64,000 nucleotides of DNA from Pipra filicauda. Its lineage: Eukaryota > Chordata > Aves > Passeriformes > Pipridae. Positions 1 through 13,407 of the stretch are shown here, in pieces. The notes beneath the pieces were generated by a model. It made no database searches, was not told where the DNA came from, and saw only the letters and a program-made list of their open reading frames with translations. The stretch spans positions 2,637,501-2,701,500 of the forward strand of contig NW_024104520.1 of assembly GCF_003945595.2 (NCBI RefSeq). The letters are read 5' to 3'. The position numbers were made by a program, and so were the translations under genes. Position 1 is the first letter of the stretch; each line of letters starts with the position of its first letter.

Positions 1-1090
1 GATAGATCTCTGTGACAAGGTTAGAATAGCTCATTCCTCAACCTGTAATCTGTATTTCTTAACTGTACCTTGATATTTGGGGTGGGATAGTGGAGAAAAG
101 ACAGAAAGGTTTGGAAAACATTCTTTTTTGCTTCTAAAATTTGGCTGGCATACACTCATGCAGAGAACAAAACAAAGGTAAAAATATGGTACCAAGGCAA
201 AAAATTCCTTGAAAGATTTCCCCAGTGTTATATAGCAAGGGAAGAGCATATGGCTAATTCTTTTTGTGGTCACTTTAAGCTCTCTACTCATTCCCTAGGC
301 ATGTTCATTTTGTTTTGTTTTTCTTAATTACATTTTGTTTTTGTGTTTGTGGTGTGGGGTTTTTGTTTGTTTGTTTGTTTTTTAATTAATTTGTAAGTTG
401 TGAAGTGTGGAATCTCATCTGTAAACAGAAGTGCTGGGTACAGTTCTCCTCTGAGAATATAATATTGGGCACATACTTTATGTGCCAAAACTTCATGAAT
501 TCTAATGAAAGTTGGGTTCTACTGGGACCCAAATATTGACTGCATGGGAACTGCATATTTTTGCCTCAGATTATTAGAGTACCTATTCTAAAAACTTTTA
601 TAAAAATTAGATAGGAAAATTATCTTAAATATAACAAGTACTGAGGACACACTTCTGCTAGAGATATTTGTAGGTTTCATAACATGTCTGGATATTAAAT
701 TAATCTGTTATGTAATGCATAAAAGAAGCCATATACAGACATAATTGGAAACAGATGGGCATCATAGTTCTCATGTAGGCATATGTGGTTTGATCCCTTT
801 GTTCTCCAGAGGGATGGGCAGAAGACTATTAAAATGCAAAAGACATGGTCATGACAACACAATTATGTTCTTTCATTAGTAAGCCCTGCCTCAAAATGGG
901 GCTTATTGAGCAAATACACATGCTATGGAACTTTTCAGTTCTGAGTTTCTAGAGTTTTAATCATCCAGCACATCATACGTATCTGTAAAGAGGCATACAG
1001 GCCTATCGTATCTGCAGTTAACTATTATAACTATCTGGAATACTGTTGTTAAGATCCAATTATGGAGAGATGCCTCTGCCTGAATTAAGG
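1..1090. other. Unique AT-rich DNA, no gene seen
   Basis: No reading frame here has recognisable protein content and no repeat family was identified. The only local structure is a short TTTG microsatellite near 358-383. It reads like ordinary intergenic or intronic vertebrate DNA. Confidence 0.6.
358..383. repeat. (TTTG)n microsatellite
   Basis: About four TTTG units run into a T homopolymer, directly visible in the sequence. Confidence 0.85.
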
Positions 1091-2045
1091 TGCAAATGAG
1101 ATCATATGCCGAAGTCAACAGTACGAATTTTATTTAACAACAAAATATGAGGTAGAGAGATAAAAGGAAACAGGAAAGAGAAGAAAGAGAAAGTGAGAGA
1201 GTGAGACTGAGATAGATTAAGCAGAAGACATTCACCACCTGTGGATCTAGCAGTGTCCCATTGGTCCCTCTTCACCCTAGGCTTCTTGGTGGTGGGGGTC
1301 CCAAGTGAGTTCAAAATTTTTCACTACGTATACATCTTAGCAAACAAAGTAATTAATTCTGATTGGCTACACAGTTCTCTTATTCTATTGGTTAAAAGAT
1401 TCTCTCACTTCTAATTAGTCCCATGCTCAATATTTCTCTTCTTTTGAGTCAATGAGTCTCTTAAATTGGTGGGTTGTGAGTTGGTGGTCATGATCTCCCC
1501 ATACTAGAAATACCTTTTTCCCAGTCTGAGCTGATTTCAGCACAGTTGCTGAGTTGACTTTCCTTGTCCATTGTCAGTGATACATTATTCTCTCCCAGCT
1601 TTGTTTACTTCTCCCTAGGCCTGAGATAACACTGGGACAATAGTACCACCTTTATCTTATCTCAAGTTCTTGTCAGGTGGGTTAACTTACAGTCCAAGGT
1701 CCAGGTATCCATGGAGGTTTATTCATGGGACGGGGGTGGGGGGAGGGTGTTGGGAGGGTTTCGGTGGTCACAGATACCACCTGCCCTGTAGCTTGGGGTG
1801 ATCTTTGTTTGACTTGTGATATACGTATGAGCAGTTGCTTCTTTACACAGTTTGCCACAGTGGGAATTTTTGTCAGCATGCATTACTCAGGATATGCTAG
1901 CCAGATCTTGCCTCCCCAGGCCTGGAGTTAGCACCATCCTGTTGCTCCCTTCTGTGCTTACATCATGACAAAGTCCTTGTGTGCCAACAGTGTTTGAGAC
2001 AGACAACTGAGCTCTTTAAGTCCTTACAACCGTGTCCCCTTCTGC
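1091..2045 (-). mobile_element. LTR-retrotransposon-like block (probable LTR, minus strand)
   Basis: The minus strand carries an AATAAA-type polyadenylation signal close to the low-coordinate end (TTTATT on the plus strand at 1129-1134). A purine-rich stretch and CCAAT-like blocks such as TCTATTGGTTAAAAG follow further in. The low end can be read as starting TG at 1091. The arrangement resembles long avian ERVK-type LTRs that I recall, but I found no target-site duplication and the high end is uncertain; a CR1 begins at about 2049. Overlapping ORFs on both strands around 1682-1931 are not gene-like. It could be two adjacent fragments. Confidence 0.45.
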
Positions 2046-2048
2046 TCC

Positions 2049-2468
2049 CTGGTACAAGAGAAACTTGGAGCTACTGCTGAGAGTCCAATGAAGGGCCACT
2101 AAGATGATGAGGTGACTTGAGCATCTCTAATATGAGGAAAGGCTGAGAGAGCTGGGACTGTTGCTCTTGGAAAAGAAAAAGCTCGGGGATATCAATATAT
2201 AGGAATACCTGAATGGAGCGTGCACAGAAGATGGAATCAGGCTACTTCCACTCATGCCCAGTGACAGTACCAAAGACAATGGGCACAAACACACAGGAGA
2301 TTATCAACATCAGGAGAGACTTTTCACTGTGAGGGTGACTGAGCACTGTCACAGATTGCCCAGGGAATTTTTAGAGTCCACAACCCTGAATATATTCAAA
2401 AGACATGGTCCTGGGAAGCCAGATCTAGGTGACCCTGCTTGAGCAGGGGTGTGGACTCGATGACCTCC
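2049..2468 (+). mobile_element. CR1 LINE, 5'-truncated 3' region
   Basis: The segment follows the end of CR1 ORF2 and its 3' UTR in order: a block like GGGCCACTAAGATGATGAGG, then ATGAGGAAAGGCTGAGAGAG, then CACTGTGAGGGTGACTGAGC, then CTTGAGCAGGGGTGTGGACT. It stops after GATGACCTCC, so the terminal octamer tail is missing. The 62-residue frame at 2254-2442 is a CR1 shadow and not a gene. Many substitutions and short indels mark it as fairly old. Confidence 0.9.
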
Positions 2469-4970
2469 ATCCTGCGTGTGCCTTTCATTAGATTAGCCTT
2501 TTCCTCAGTGATTCAGTCCTTGAACATCCAACTCTGGCCCTTCCAGTCTCAGTTGCAGTAATACCTTAAACAACGTAGGGAATACAGCCCTCCAGCATTA
2601 AATCTTGTATTATTTATTATTTAGAATGTGATCATTCTAAATACATGTTAACAAGATTTAGATATACCTATATTCAATGAAATACATTAAACTAATGTAG
2701 CTGTGATAAATAGAGTGGAAGGAGGCAAAATGTGGAAGGTAGATATTGTTGAAGTATAGCAGCCAATACAGTTATTTACTTCTCGTCTGCTGCAGGAAGT
2801 TTATTCTTAGACACAACTGCCATTGAAAGGTTTTTTGCATCTTCCTTTGAAGCATCTGCTGGGAGACATCTATACAGCCTGTTACATTAGCCACCTGGAT
2901 AGTCCTCTGCAACTATAGACAATTTCATACAGATATTGCAGGAGTTGTTATTTTATGGGGTCCTCCTCAATTAGAAGTTTGCCAATGAGAGCTAGCTTGG
3001 ATAAATACATGCAATTTTCTGTTTCATCTGTTTTTTCCTCATGGCTAAATTCCATTCATTCATTTTTTTGTAATATCCCATTATACTACTTGCAAAGGAA
3101 CAGAGTAAGTTATGTGTTACTTAAATTCCTAGTATGTATTCAGATTTTGCCAAACTTACTTGTCACCTAAAACAGACCTCCCTCTGCAAAAGGAATTTGA
3201 AGATGGTGCCCATGGGCCAGCATTTATGTTCATTAGGGGTATGGCTCAGCCTATTTTTCTGGTTAGATGAGCAGCTTAGGGTTACACTGCTTTTGTGTTT
3301 TGTTTATATATTTTTTCTTTTTTTAGTGCTATTTATTCACATTTCTTCTGTGATGTATGACTAGTTAATTTGAAGTCAGTCTAAGGGGAAAAATATTCCT
3401 CTATAATTCCCTGTGCTTACAGAAAGAGTTTATAGTGAAATTAGTAATGTGTAGTTAATTCATACGAGGCTTTATAATGCACCCTTCAGAATGTTAAAAA
3501 TTACATATAGCAACTAATGTAATTTCCTCAAGTGTACCATCACAATGAATATTACGAAGATGTTTTACTTTGCTGTTGTGATATTTTATTTGATTAAATA
3601 TGTCAATAATTCCTATATGTCTTTAATAGAGCAGCTGATATTTACAAAAGTACTTCTGAGTCAATGCAAATATAGATTGTCTGTGAAGTGACACAGATAA
3701 TGAGTTAAAACTCACGAAAGACAAAAAACTTTTTTTACTAGGTTTTTTTATTAAGTTTTTCCCCCTTCAATATTATGAGAAATTCCAAAAACTGAGATAT
3801 GGAATAAAATTTTAACATCGCTTTTATGCAAACCCCTAACATGCATGGACACAATGTTATGACAGTATGTTTGTCTATGATATTACAGTCTCAGCAAACT
3901 GTTTGTCGGTTCTGGATTGAATGAATCCTATTTCCCGACAGCCACCCCTCTTCCCCCAATAATACTGACTAGTTTTGTGCAAAAATGGAAGTAAATAATC
4001 TGTATCAATACTTAAAACCAGAAATAATTATATTATTGCAATAAACATATTGACAAAAGGCATCACTATTGTTAACAAAGAGCAAAATGCAGACAAGAGG
4101 TTCTGACAATTCATGTGAATTCAGTCTCTGGACTGATTTGTATCTGGTTTGGATTATAAAAATGAATAATGTTTTCTTTTTATTTTCCTATATTAATAAA
4201 GACAAAATATGTTCTTTGTAAAGTATTTTACAATTTAAAGGACTAAAAATATAGTATGTAAAAATAAGTAATTTTAAATATAAAGTTAAAAAATGTGAAT
4301 TTTTGAGAATGCTGTAAAAATTAAAAACATTACTCTCATTTTACAGAGTAAAAATGGATATTTAAAGGATAGAACTGCAGTATAGAAACTTATCTAGGCA
4401 CTATTGGGGCAGTAGGGAAGAAAAACAGATCTTCAAGGATGATGTCATGCTCCTTGTGCTAACAGCGCTGAAGTGCTTTAGGTTGTTCACGGAAAGCTTT
4501 GTTTCGCCATGCTTAGGAAGAGCTGCATTTTCCTCTGGAATGACAATCCTTAGTAAGGGACACTAAATGCAAAAACATAAAAGGCAGTCCTTAACATTTT
4601 AGGGATGCTCTTATGTTTGTCGCCTCCACACATCATCTTGTTGAGATTTGTGACTCAGGCTTAGGAAATAATATTAATGCTCGTATATGCATTTGACCTA
4701 AGGCTCTTTGAGTGATTGAAATAAATCATAAGATGAGGGTCTTGGACAGATGTGGTAAATATTAGCCTTGTAGGAGATATAAGTACTAGGTGTGGGAGGT
4801 GCTGTGCTTTCATAAAAGCTGTAAATCCGTAGTTGAGATACGAGCAAAGGTAAAAATGTGTTCTGAACTGCCAGGAGCCTTATTGTTCCTGTTTTATGAA
4901 AAGTAGTATGTGGAATGTGTTGCCGTGGAATTTAAGTGCTGAAAAAATCTCCAGAGCAGTTAATTAGGGG
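2469..4970. other. Unique AT-rich DNA, no gene seen
   Basis: Short ORFs (2955-3170, 3134-3364) are hydrophobic, T-rich translations with no recognisable domain. The only structure noted is the left copy of the direct repeat flanking the next LTR, at 4964-4970. Confidence 0.55.
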
Positions 4971-5478
4971 TGAGATAAGAAAGGGTTTATTATGCCAAGG
5001 CTAAGATATTACAAGACGCGCGCCCCTGTGCCCGAGAGGTTACATTTTTATAATACTCTCATCCAATCCCAAATGTGTCCACCCTGTGGCCTTTACTCTG
5101 GTCCGCCCCAGGTCCACCCCCTGAAAATGGGTCTGGGGTACATTTCGGGACCCCCTATTCATCCCATCTTCATCTCCCTCAGAGCACAAAGGGTACATAG
5201 TTACCCAGTTTTTGACCGTGTTCTGTGGTTAGGCCCTGATATACTGTTCTGCCAACAATCTAGGCCTTGCCTTGACAAAAGACTAAACATTTCTACTGGT
5301 TTCAGGAGTAGGATTGATATAGGGAGCATAGAATGGGGTAAGAGGGTTAAGGAATGTGTAAACAGTGGTGCTACGGAAGAAGGGAAAGGGACAAGGGACA
5401 AAGGAGGGAGGGTTGCTGCTTTTAAAATCTACTTATAAAACTTATAAGGCTTACCAATATTAGAAAAATAAAAAACCA
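4971..5478 (-). mobile_element. Solo LTR, minus orientation
   Basis: The 508-bp insert starts TG and ends CA. It is flanked by the direct repeat TTAGGGG (4964-4970 and 5479-5485), which extends to ATTAGGGG if the terminal A is counted. On the minus strand there is a TATA-like box (TATAAAAA, near 5045-5053) followed by AATAAA (near 4987-4992), the order expected of an LTR promoter and poly(A) signal. A 7-bp duplication is longer than the usual 4-6 bp, and U5 after AATAAA would be very short, so the ends could be slightly misplaced. The 148-residue ORF at 4992-5438 lies wholly inside and is not a gene. Confidence 0.65.
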
Positions 5479-5927
5479 TTAGGGGCTTAAGGCATCAAAT
5501 GGCATATAAAGAAATGAAGATGAAAGAAGTCCATTCCTCACCCTAGAACTCAGTAATACCTTACCATTTAAGCCACGTTGAGAGAATGAGGTATATACTC
5601 TGACACATCATAGAAGCAGCACTTTTTAAGCAGGTGCTCTTTTTCAGCAAATTAGATTCCAAGACATTGGAATCTGATAGTCTGTTAGTCAGACGAGCTG
5701 AAAAACAGCAGTGTGACTCTGGTAGATTCAAGAGAAATTTCATTCAATTTTTAACTAGAATGAAACTCAGAAGTCTGCAGATTGACTAGAAGAAATATTT
5801 GCTTAATAATTTAAAACAGTAAAATTGAAACAGGACACCTTATATTCCACATGGATAATCTCATCATGCATTTGGGGCTTATATTTTTTCCTGTTGTGCT
5901 TCCTTTCTGTTTTGACAAGTGTTTCAA

Positions 5928-6535
5928 TCCAAAATGTGAAGGCTGAACAAACCAAGTGACCTCAACTGTCCCTTGTATGCTTTCCCCTCAAGGCCATTCA
6001 CCATCTTTGTAGGCCTCCTTTGAATACTCTCTAATAGCTTTATATTTTTTTTATACTGTGGCACCCAAAGCTGCACACAACACTCAAGGTAAGGCTGCAT
6101 CAGTACAGAGCAGAGTTGGACAATCCCCTCTCTTGACTGGCTGGTGATGCTTTGCCTGGACACAGTTGGCTGCCAGAGCACAGCTGATTCATATTCAACT
6201 TGCCATGGATCAAAACACACAGATCTCTTTTTGTGGGGCTGATTTCCAGCCTCTCATTCTCCAGTCTGTACATTCTTCCAGGGCTGTCCCATCTCAGTTG
6301 AAGAATGTGGCGCTTCCCCTTGTTAAATTCATATGGTTGGTGATTGCACAGCCCTCTAACTTGTCAAGACCTCTCTGCAGGACCCCTCTGCCTTTGAGGG
6401 AGTCAACAGCTCCTCCCAATTTAGTGTTGTCAGCAAACTTACTTAGTATACCTTCATGTCCTGCATTCAAATTGTTTATGAAGATGTTGAAGAGCACTGG
6501 CTATAAAATGGAGCCTAGTGGAACATCCCCTCTTA
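5928..6535 (-). mobile_element. CR1 LINE fragment, RT C-terminal half
   Basis: Minus-strand translation gives CR1 ORF2 blocks in the right order from high to low coordinate: LFNIFINNL followed by SKFADNTKLGGAV (about 6497-6294), then SQSREGIVQLCSVLMQPYLE, and YKKNIKLLESIQRR running into LFSLHILD (about 6220-5924). An in-frame stop interrupts the block before PVLFNIF, and the ADD of the RT motif reads ADN. The 5' end is truncated near 6535 and the 3' UTR and tail are missing. Confidence 0.88.
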
Positions 6536-9500
6536 TTTATAGTTTACAGCACCTAGTACAGTCTGAATATATGCTTTGTTACTTAAGGTTTTCCTGAATA
6601 TTGCTTTGCTACCTAAACTACTGTTCTCAATATATTTAGTGATGAATACATTTCTGTTAAGAAGCTTCTGCTGTCTGGCAAGTGGTATGATAAAACATCA
6701 GCACTCTGAGTATCGATCGGACAAACAAAGCAATGAGTTCAAAAGACAAAAAGGAGAAAATATTAGAACATCTACAAGTATATCAATATCAATAAATCTG
6801 CTATGCCTCATGGATAGTGATGCAGAAAGAAAGATCACACAGCTGTGGAATTTGTTTGAGAAGCTTACTACCTAGCAGATATATACAATAGCTGTTTTCG
6901 TGAAGTGCAGATACAGAAGAAAACACAGCATTTCTATTTTGCAGACAAGGTACTGAGTAACGGAGGGAATCACTGAAGTCAATTCTCAAAGCATTTGAAC
7001 TAATTCTTTTGTAATTAAACAATTTAATTTTAAGGTAGAAATTATCTTAAACTTCTACGTGGGAACAGTGTATTCTTATTTCTTAAAATAAGCTTTTCGA
7101 AATATGTGCTCATGTATATGAATATACCAGCCTAAAATGTTTCAGGACTCTAAAAATCCATTGGCACTTGAACTTCCCTGTATGCTTGTCTCATCCTTCT
7201 GACAAATTAGTGTAATGATGATACCTTGAGTTCACTGTACAATCATTCATACTCCATGGAGCAGGCCAAGGGTGAAACACTGGACTGTCTTCATTATTTT
7301 TCTCTTCACTGAACATGCATTAATGATAAAAAATCCTAAAATCATATTTTTTTTCCTTTGTTTTTGACCAATGTAAAAGCTTATTCTTGACATGCCTCTG
7401 ACACTGCAACAGGTGTTTAATGAACCAAATACTGCTAAGTTACCTAGAGAAAAACACTGTTTTAATCTCAGTCCTTTCAACTTAGCTGAAAAGATCCTAT
7501 ATAACTGTTTTCGTCAAGTATTTTCTAAGAAGACTTCCATCAATTAGGATGAATCCCATATGTGCTGCTATAGAAATTTCTGTGTTGATATATGGAGCAG
7601 ATTTACTAAAACTGGTTGGTTAGTGCAGGCTAGCAAGTATGTACATGGCCAGCTCTGATTATCTTTTCTAAATCTTTCCACATTCAGTACTTCTCTTCAC
7701 GTGTGAGGTACATTCTCTTGGCTTTTTTTTCTCTAATATAAATGGAGAAAAAACATGTACATTTTAAAAAGAAGCAGAAGCCTATCAAAAAGAAAACACT
7801 CCAGTGCACACAATTCTTCCCTCAGGACAGGCTGAGAGGGAGAATGAATTGCACATGACAGCTGTTAGGGTTTGGTTTTGTCTAATGCAGTGCAGGCAGA
7901 CAGTGGAAAGGGTGGCATCAAAATCCCAAACAAAATGAAACCTATCACTGAACTATCAGGCAGTTGTGTGGAAATTCACGTTGCTGTGGTTGTATTATGC
8001 CTGTAGATAAGAGATAGCATCTAAGACCTGCATTTTCTTCTTTAGCTGACACAAAATGCTGTATTTTTTTTTTAACCTGCTTATGTGGAATGCAACAGCT
8101 GGGAGAAAATCCAAGGGAAATATTCATCTGCACTCTTCATATCTACTTCTGAAGCACTTAAAACATGCAAGTCATTGAGTTTAAATATAAATAGCTCCAA
8201 ACTTCTGTAATATTTGAATTCCACTTTATTTTCAATAATAAAATACTAAAAAATACAACTAAATTTAAACAGCACTGATGTAAATCTGTTTAAAGAATTT
8301 GTTTACCATTCCTTAAAGGATTGAGGAATTCTGTAGCTTGTTTGCATGTTTCCTTCCTCCTTTCCTTTAATAAAGTATTTTATAACCAAGATATGAGGTT
8401 GTTGTGAGAAAAGAGAAGTGGAACTTGCTGTAGATGGAAGGCAGAGCAAGGTCTTAGGCCAGCTGCCATCTCAACTAAAAAGTCATTATAAGTATTCCTG
8501 AGTCTTATTTTCATGAAAATTAATTCAGGCACCCTCCACCCCCTCCAAGAAATTGATAACTCTCTTCCTTCCATTAATCCCTGAAGAATCTTTGATTCAA
8601 TATTTACAAGAACAGTCTTTTGTAGAAGAAATGAGAAACTTTCTTTTCTTCCCTTCCTGTCTTTTCTTCCCCTCTTGTCTTCCTCTCCCTAGAATAATTT
8701 GGCTGGCTTGCCAGCCAGAAGTAGACAGGAACCTGCTGACTGAAGGCTTCTCTTGGACAAGTGATATAGCTTGCATTAAACACATTAGTACTCGCAGTTG
8801 AGCCAGAGAAACAGATGGAAAAAGTGTAAAATAAAGCTGTGTAAGCTCCAATGAGGCAAAAATATATACTTTTTAAAGTTTTGTTAGCTTTTTACAAAAA
8901 TGGCACCCCAGGGGATGTTCTGTCACTTAATTTTATAGGCCAGGTGTTCATCTGAACAAAAGTATAAAGGAAGAGATGGGATTTTTTTCTAAAAAAAGAG
9001 CAGGGAGTTTGCTGCTTTATTATGTGAATGCTTTCACAGAAGTCAACAGGGGTCTCAAAATGCAATTGAAAACCAGCTTAAAAGGCTTTTTTAAAGTCAG
9101 TATTTAAATATTGTGAAGTTTTTTTTCCAGTTTCCATTTCCCCTATATATTTTCTGCTGTAGAATAATAGCTTTATTTGCTTCTAAGGTGCTGAAAACTG
9201 CTTTTAAGGAAACTTGCAGATGAAAATAGGGGGGTTTTGTTTGTGTTCTAAAGAAAGATTTCAAAGTGAAAATGAGCAGGTATAAAAATACAGTTATTTA
9301 CAATGATTTTAAGATTTTTTCCTTATTTTATATCTTGACTTAATTCTGAGCAGTGCTTTAATGTTTAGTTCTGACTGATTAATAACAAAACTCTGCATCA
9401 CTAAGGCTTCTGAAGCAGTCAGTGTAAGTCAATTTTCCTTACTTGCTTTTTTTTTTCTGTTCAGTGTTCCTTCTGGTGCAAATAATAGAATAAAGCTTAT

Positions 9501-10659
9501 ATGGAACAGAATTATGATTATCAGGACTATTAAGGGATAACATTGGATGGAAACAGGCTTTATAATTTTGTTATTCTTTTTCCATAGTGAGATTTTTTCT
9601 GAAAAATACTGGAAAATAATTTTTCTTGTCCTCTATAAATAACAAATCTTTTCTATTGTTTTTCATTTTTTTTCAGTGCTTTAAAATGAGTTGAATAATA
9701 AATCTCTCCGTTTTGAGTTTGAAAAACACAAGATCTTTTTTTATCTGGAAACTCAAAAAAACCACTAAAGGCTCTTATCAGTCCCGAGAGCTTTTAGTTT
9801 AATGTTGTTCATGTAGAAATTTCTGAGGCCATATGGGCACAGCAGGTTTCACAGAATCGTTTTCAGTTTTCATCTATGTGTAACATATTGCTATGCACAA
9901 TTGTAACTGGAAAGACAAGAAGGATCATTTAAGGTTTTTAAAAGTTATCAGATTGCAATACATTTCTAATAGCAAGTTGTAAAATTTCTGGATGAAATTA
10001 TGTAGGTAGCAATTAGAAGGTTCATGACACAGATGTTGAATACCTGAATTAAAAACTCATATTCCATCCTTAATGAATACTTATTTTCTTCTCCATCCAC
10101 CTCCCAAACCTTACTGTACCACTCCTGGTGTCTTTGCAAGCTAGGTATGCAGATACTATATAAGCATGTTTAAATCCATTTGCTTGGATGCACAGAACTT
10201 GAGGCAGTTATTCAACTAAATATCTGAAGGTCTTTAAGTAACCTGGAATGTAGATGTAGATTTCTCTTGCAAAGAGAAATATATTTGAATAACATCTCTT
10301 ACATACCATGCTACTCTAATGAAGTCAGAACTGTTTAATGCTGCTTGTTTCACAGTTCAGTCTGGTATTTAATGAGGGAAGTAAGTAAGGTGTAAAAACA
10401 CCCTGGAGATCTGGGAAATGGATCCTGTGAAGATGGTATTTGTTTTATGTAGAGATCTGCTCTAAGGTCCTGTTTTAAATACAAAGAATATCTTTCATAG
10501 CCACCATCAGTCTTGTGACAGCATTTGCAAATAATGATCTGTAAGCAATAGAGCACATAGTAAATGAGGTTTGTATTAATGAAAAATGAACATAGAAGGG
10601 ACTTAAAATTTCACCTTATAATTTTGGACAGATGTTCAAGTACAGCTTAGAGTTACATG
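6536..10659. other. Unique AT-rich DNA, no gene seen
   Basis: About 4.1 kb without a recognised repeat or gene. Scattered short ORFs (6576-6875, 7247-7480, 8380-8574, 8553-8851) have no domain-like content. A two-copy pyrimidine-rich repeat of TTTTCTTCCC(T/C)TCNTGTC type sits at about 8640-8675. Confidence 0.5.
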
Positions 10660-11215
10660 AGCCTTATACCTTTAATGTCTTTATCAATGACATAGTGCGA
10701 TCGAGACTCCCTCAGCAAGTTTGCAGTGACACATACCTGAGTGGTGCAGTTGACACAACAGAAGGGTGGAATCAATAGACAAATTTGAGAAATAGGCCTG
10801 GAAGAACTTAACCAAGTTCAACAAGCGTAAGGTGCAACATTAGGAGTTCTTAGGAATGTGCACTTGCAGCCCAGAAAGCCACCTGCATCCTGGGCTGCAT
10901 CAAGAGTGGCATGGCCGGCAGGACGAGGGAGGGGATTCTTCCCCTCTACTCTGTCCTCGTGAGACCCCACCTGGAGTACTGCATCTGGCTCTGGGTCCCC
11001 CAACATAAGAAGGACATGAACCTGTTAGAGCTGGTCCAGAGGAGGGCCACAAAGATGATCAGAGGGCTGAAGCACCTCTCCTGTGAAGTCAGGCTAAGAA
11101 AGTGGGAGTTCTGCCTGGAGAAGAAAGAAGGCTTGGGGAGACCTTGTTGTGGCCTTTCAATATCTAAAGAGAGCCTTACAAGAAAACTGGAGAGAAACTT
11201 TTTACGCAGGAAGAT
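10660..11215 (+). mobile_element. CR1 LINE fragment, degraded ORF2 end
   Basis: It begins with the CR1 block NVFINDIV, continues through a degraded ADDTKL region and FNK-like codons, then CTTGCAGCCCAGAAAGCCAC and the well-preserved REGILPLYSVLVRPHLEYC followed by QRRATKMIRGL (within 10911-11100). Frameshifts and a missing segment separate these blocks. It loses similarity after the block corresponding to RNFLRRK near 11215. The 187-residue ORF at 10911-11474 is half CR1 and half unrelated 3' flank, so it is not a gene. Confidence 0.88.
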
Positions 11216-12041
11216 TATGCAATTATGCAATTGTAGTTCCTTTTGGCAGGAACTATTCCTTTCGGATGTGTTCTACGAACTGTTAACCTGGTTCAGTTTT
11301 TTATATTGTACAAAAATACTATTAATTAAACTCAGGAAATACTTAATTTCTTTTCTCTTTGGTTGCTCCTTTACCTCTCCTAAAAACAGCCTCCTAGATT
11401 TCTTACCAAGGGTTGCATTTTACTGTTACTTCACAAATATGCATACAAAATCTGTGTGCTATAATATATTTTAACGCTAATTTTAATAGCTGATGGTTTT
11501 GATTTTTAAGTTTGATATCTCAGAACGTATGTTTGTAACATCTGTAGCATTTAGCAAATGACAAAATCTGGTTCCGTTATACATTGATAACTATACTCTG
11601 ACTACAGTGGGGTAAAATTAATGTGAGTCTCTTGCAAGAGTTTTGGAGGTTCCTAATTGCCTAATTGACATCCGAAATGATATATTTATTTACGTGGAGA
11701 AAAATCTGACAAACATTGTAGATTTATTTAGGGGTACTTATTTGAAAGTTGATCCTAAATAAGTAATTTCAAATCAGGAAATAAATTAGATTTATTTTTC
11801 AAGTCTTCTTTATTAAGAATTGCTCTTATTTGTGTCTGTAACTGTAGCCATCTCCTAAAATGCTTTCATTATTGGACTATTTCTAGTGGAGATGCAAGTT
11901 GTAGAACTGTATTTTGAATCACTAGGTTATGTTGTCATTACTGTAATCACATACTCTATATAGAAAGACAGTAAGATTTCCAAACTATTCCTGATATCCA
12001 GACGCTACTCATGATTTACATTTAAAGAGCTGTGTGGAAAT

Positions 12042-12080
12042 GTTATTATTATTAACAACAACAACAACAATAATAATAAA
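12042..12080. repeat. (ATT)n-(AAC)n-(AAT)n microsatellite
   Basis: Repeats of TTA, then AAC, then AAT give a near-palindromic block, visible directly. Confidence 0.85.
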
Positions 12081-12836
12081 TCACAAAATGAAAAAACTCA
12101 GCAATATATCATATGTCAAACTGAGTTTGGACACAGTCTGAGGTAATTAGGATTACTTTGGTTAATAAAAAGAACACTCATGAAGACTGATATGGTATAA
12201 GGGTATTAATTTGAAATGGAGATTATAACTTTATTTTGACATATGCTGAATATTAGCCAGACATATCACAGAGAAAGAAATTCTGGGATGACAGCATGCA
12301 GTCTGACTGAGCATCTGCCTGAAGCATTCTGTAGCAAATTCCAGATTCTAACATCTGTCCAAAAAAGAGGTAAGGTGGATTTATTATTAAGTCACTAGAT
12401 GGGTATTTGAAGTTCTTTATTACTCGATCACTTATTAGTTCTTCTAAAAAAGAACTAAAGAGGAAATAAAGCTATCAACTATGCCCTTTTCAAATCTTTA
12501 AACTCCTGCACAGAAAACCAGAGAAATCAGAAGCACACAGTCACCCAAATATGTCATCAAGGGACTTACCTTCTGAAGATTTTCTGTAATACAGACTATA
12601 TGCAATGATGGGAACACTGAATAGCTTAAAAATACATGGAGAAATTATATGGTCAGGAAATGACTGAATAGGCCTCTCTTCCAGGCAAAGATCTGTTTAC
12701 TTTCAGCAACGCGTGTGCATATTTAACAAAGTAATTGGGGCTTGTTCTGTGGGCTGTTAAGACTCTGATCCTTTGCTAGGATGGATGTAGCTGGACTGAT
12801 TTAGACTGATTGAAAACTGGACTGTATATACATACA

Positions 12837-12858
12837 GATATATATATACACACACACT
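12837..12858. repeat. (TA)n(CA)n microsatellite
   Basis: Alternating TA units run into CA units. Confidence 0.85.
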
Positions 12859-13350
12859 AACATTAGTTAGAATGACAATAAAGAATTTAATGTAGATTAT
12901 GGAAAAGGAATTAAAGACATGATTAGGTAGTGTGGAAGAAAGAAAGTTTTTTACACTTAGTTTGTAGAATGTGGTGACTAAAAACCCAGTCAACCAAAAA
13001 AAGAAGCAAAAAATAGAGGCAGAGAGTAGGGAAGAAATCAATTGAAACTCATTTTACTAGGAACTACTTAAGTGAAAATTCTTGTATACATAAAACTCTT
13101 CCTCAGTGAAGACTTTGTATTTTCTTATTCTTTCTTATTTGAAAAAGTTCTTTCATGTAGGTCTATTAAATGATTAACTCTTTCAGAAATGCACTGTTGG
13201 AATAAACCTTTGAAAATATGGTGCTAGGTATGTAATTGGTCTTCTTGAAAATTGACAAGTGGCTTCTATTGATTAATTTACAAGAACGAAAAGAACACCA
13301 TGGGATGAATTACTTCATTACTACTGATCTGAAATGATTTTCTTTCCAGA

Positions 13351-13407
13351 TTCTTCTTCTTTTTTTTTTCTTTTTTTTTCTTCTTCTTTTTTTTTTCTTT
13401 TTTTTCC
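13351..13407. repeat. Two-copy polypyrimidine tandem repeat
   Basis: A unit of about 30 bp (TTCTTCTTC, a T run, C, a T run, C) occurs nearly twice back to back. It yields a lysine/glutamate-rich minus-strand ORF (13321-13521) that is an artefact of the repeat. Confidence 0.85.

Noticed and set aside
4992..5438. 148-residue plus-strand ORF
   Set aside because: It lies entirely inside a solo LTR with a target duplication and has no protein-like domain.
10911..11474. 187-residue ORF
   Set aside because: The first half is CR1 ORF2 and the second half is AT-rich flank read through by chance.
12042..12080. AAT/AAC repeat as part of an ERVL LTR
   Set aside because: Flanks show none of the other LTR blocks, so it was kept as a plain microsatellite.
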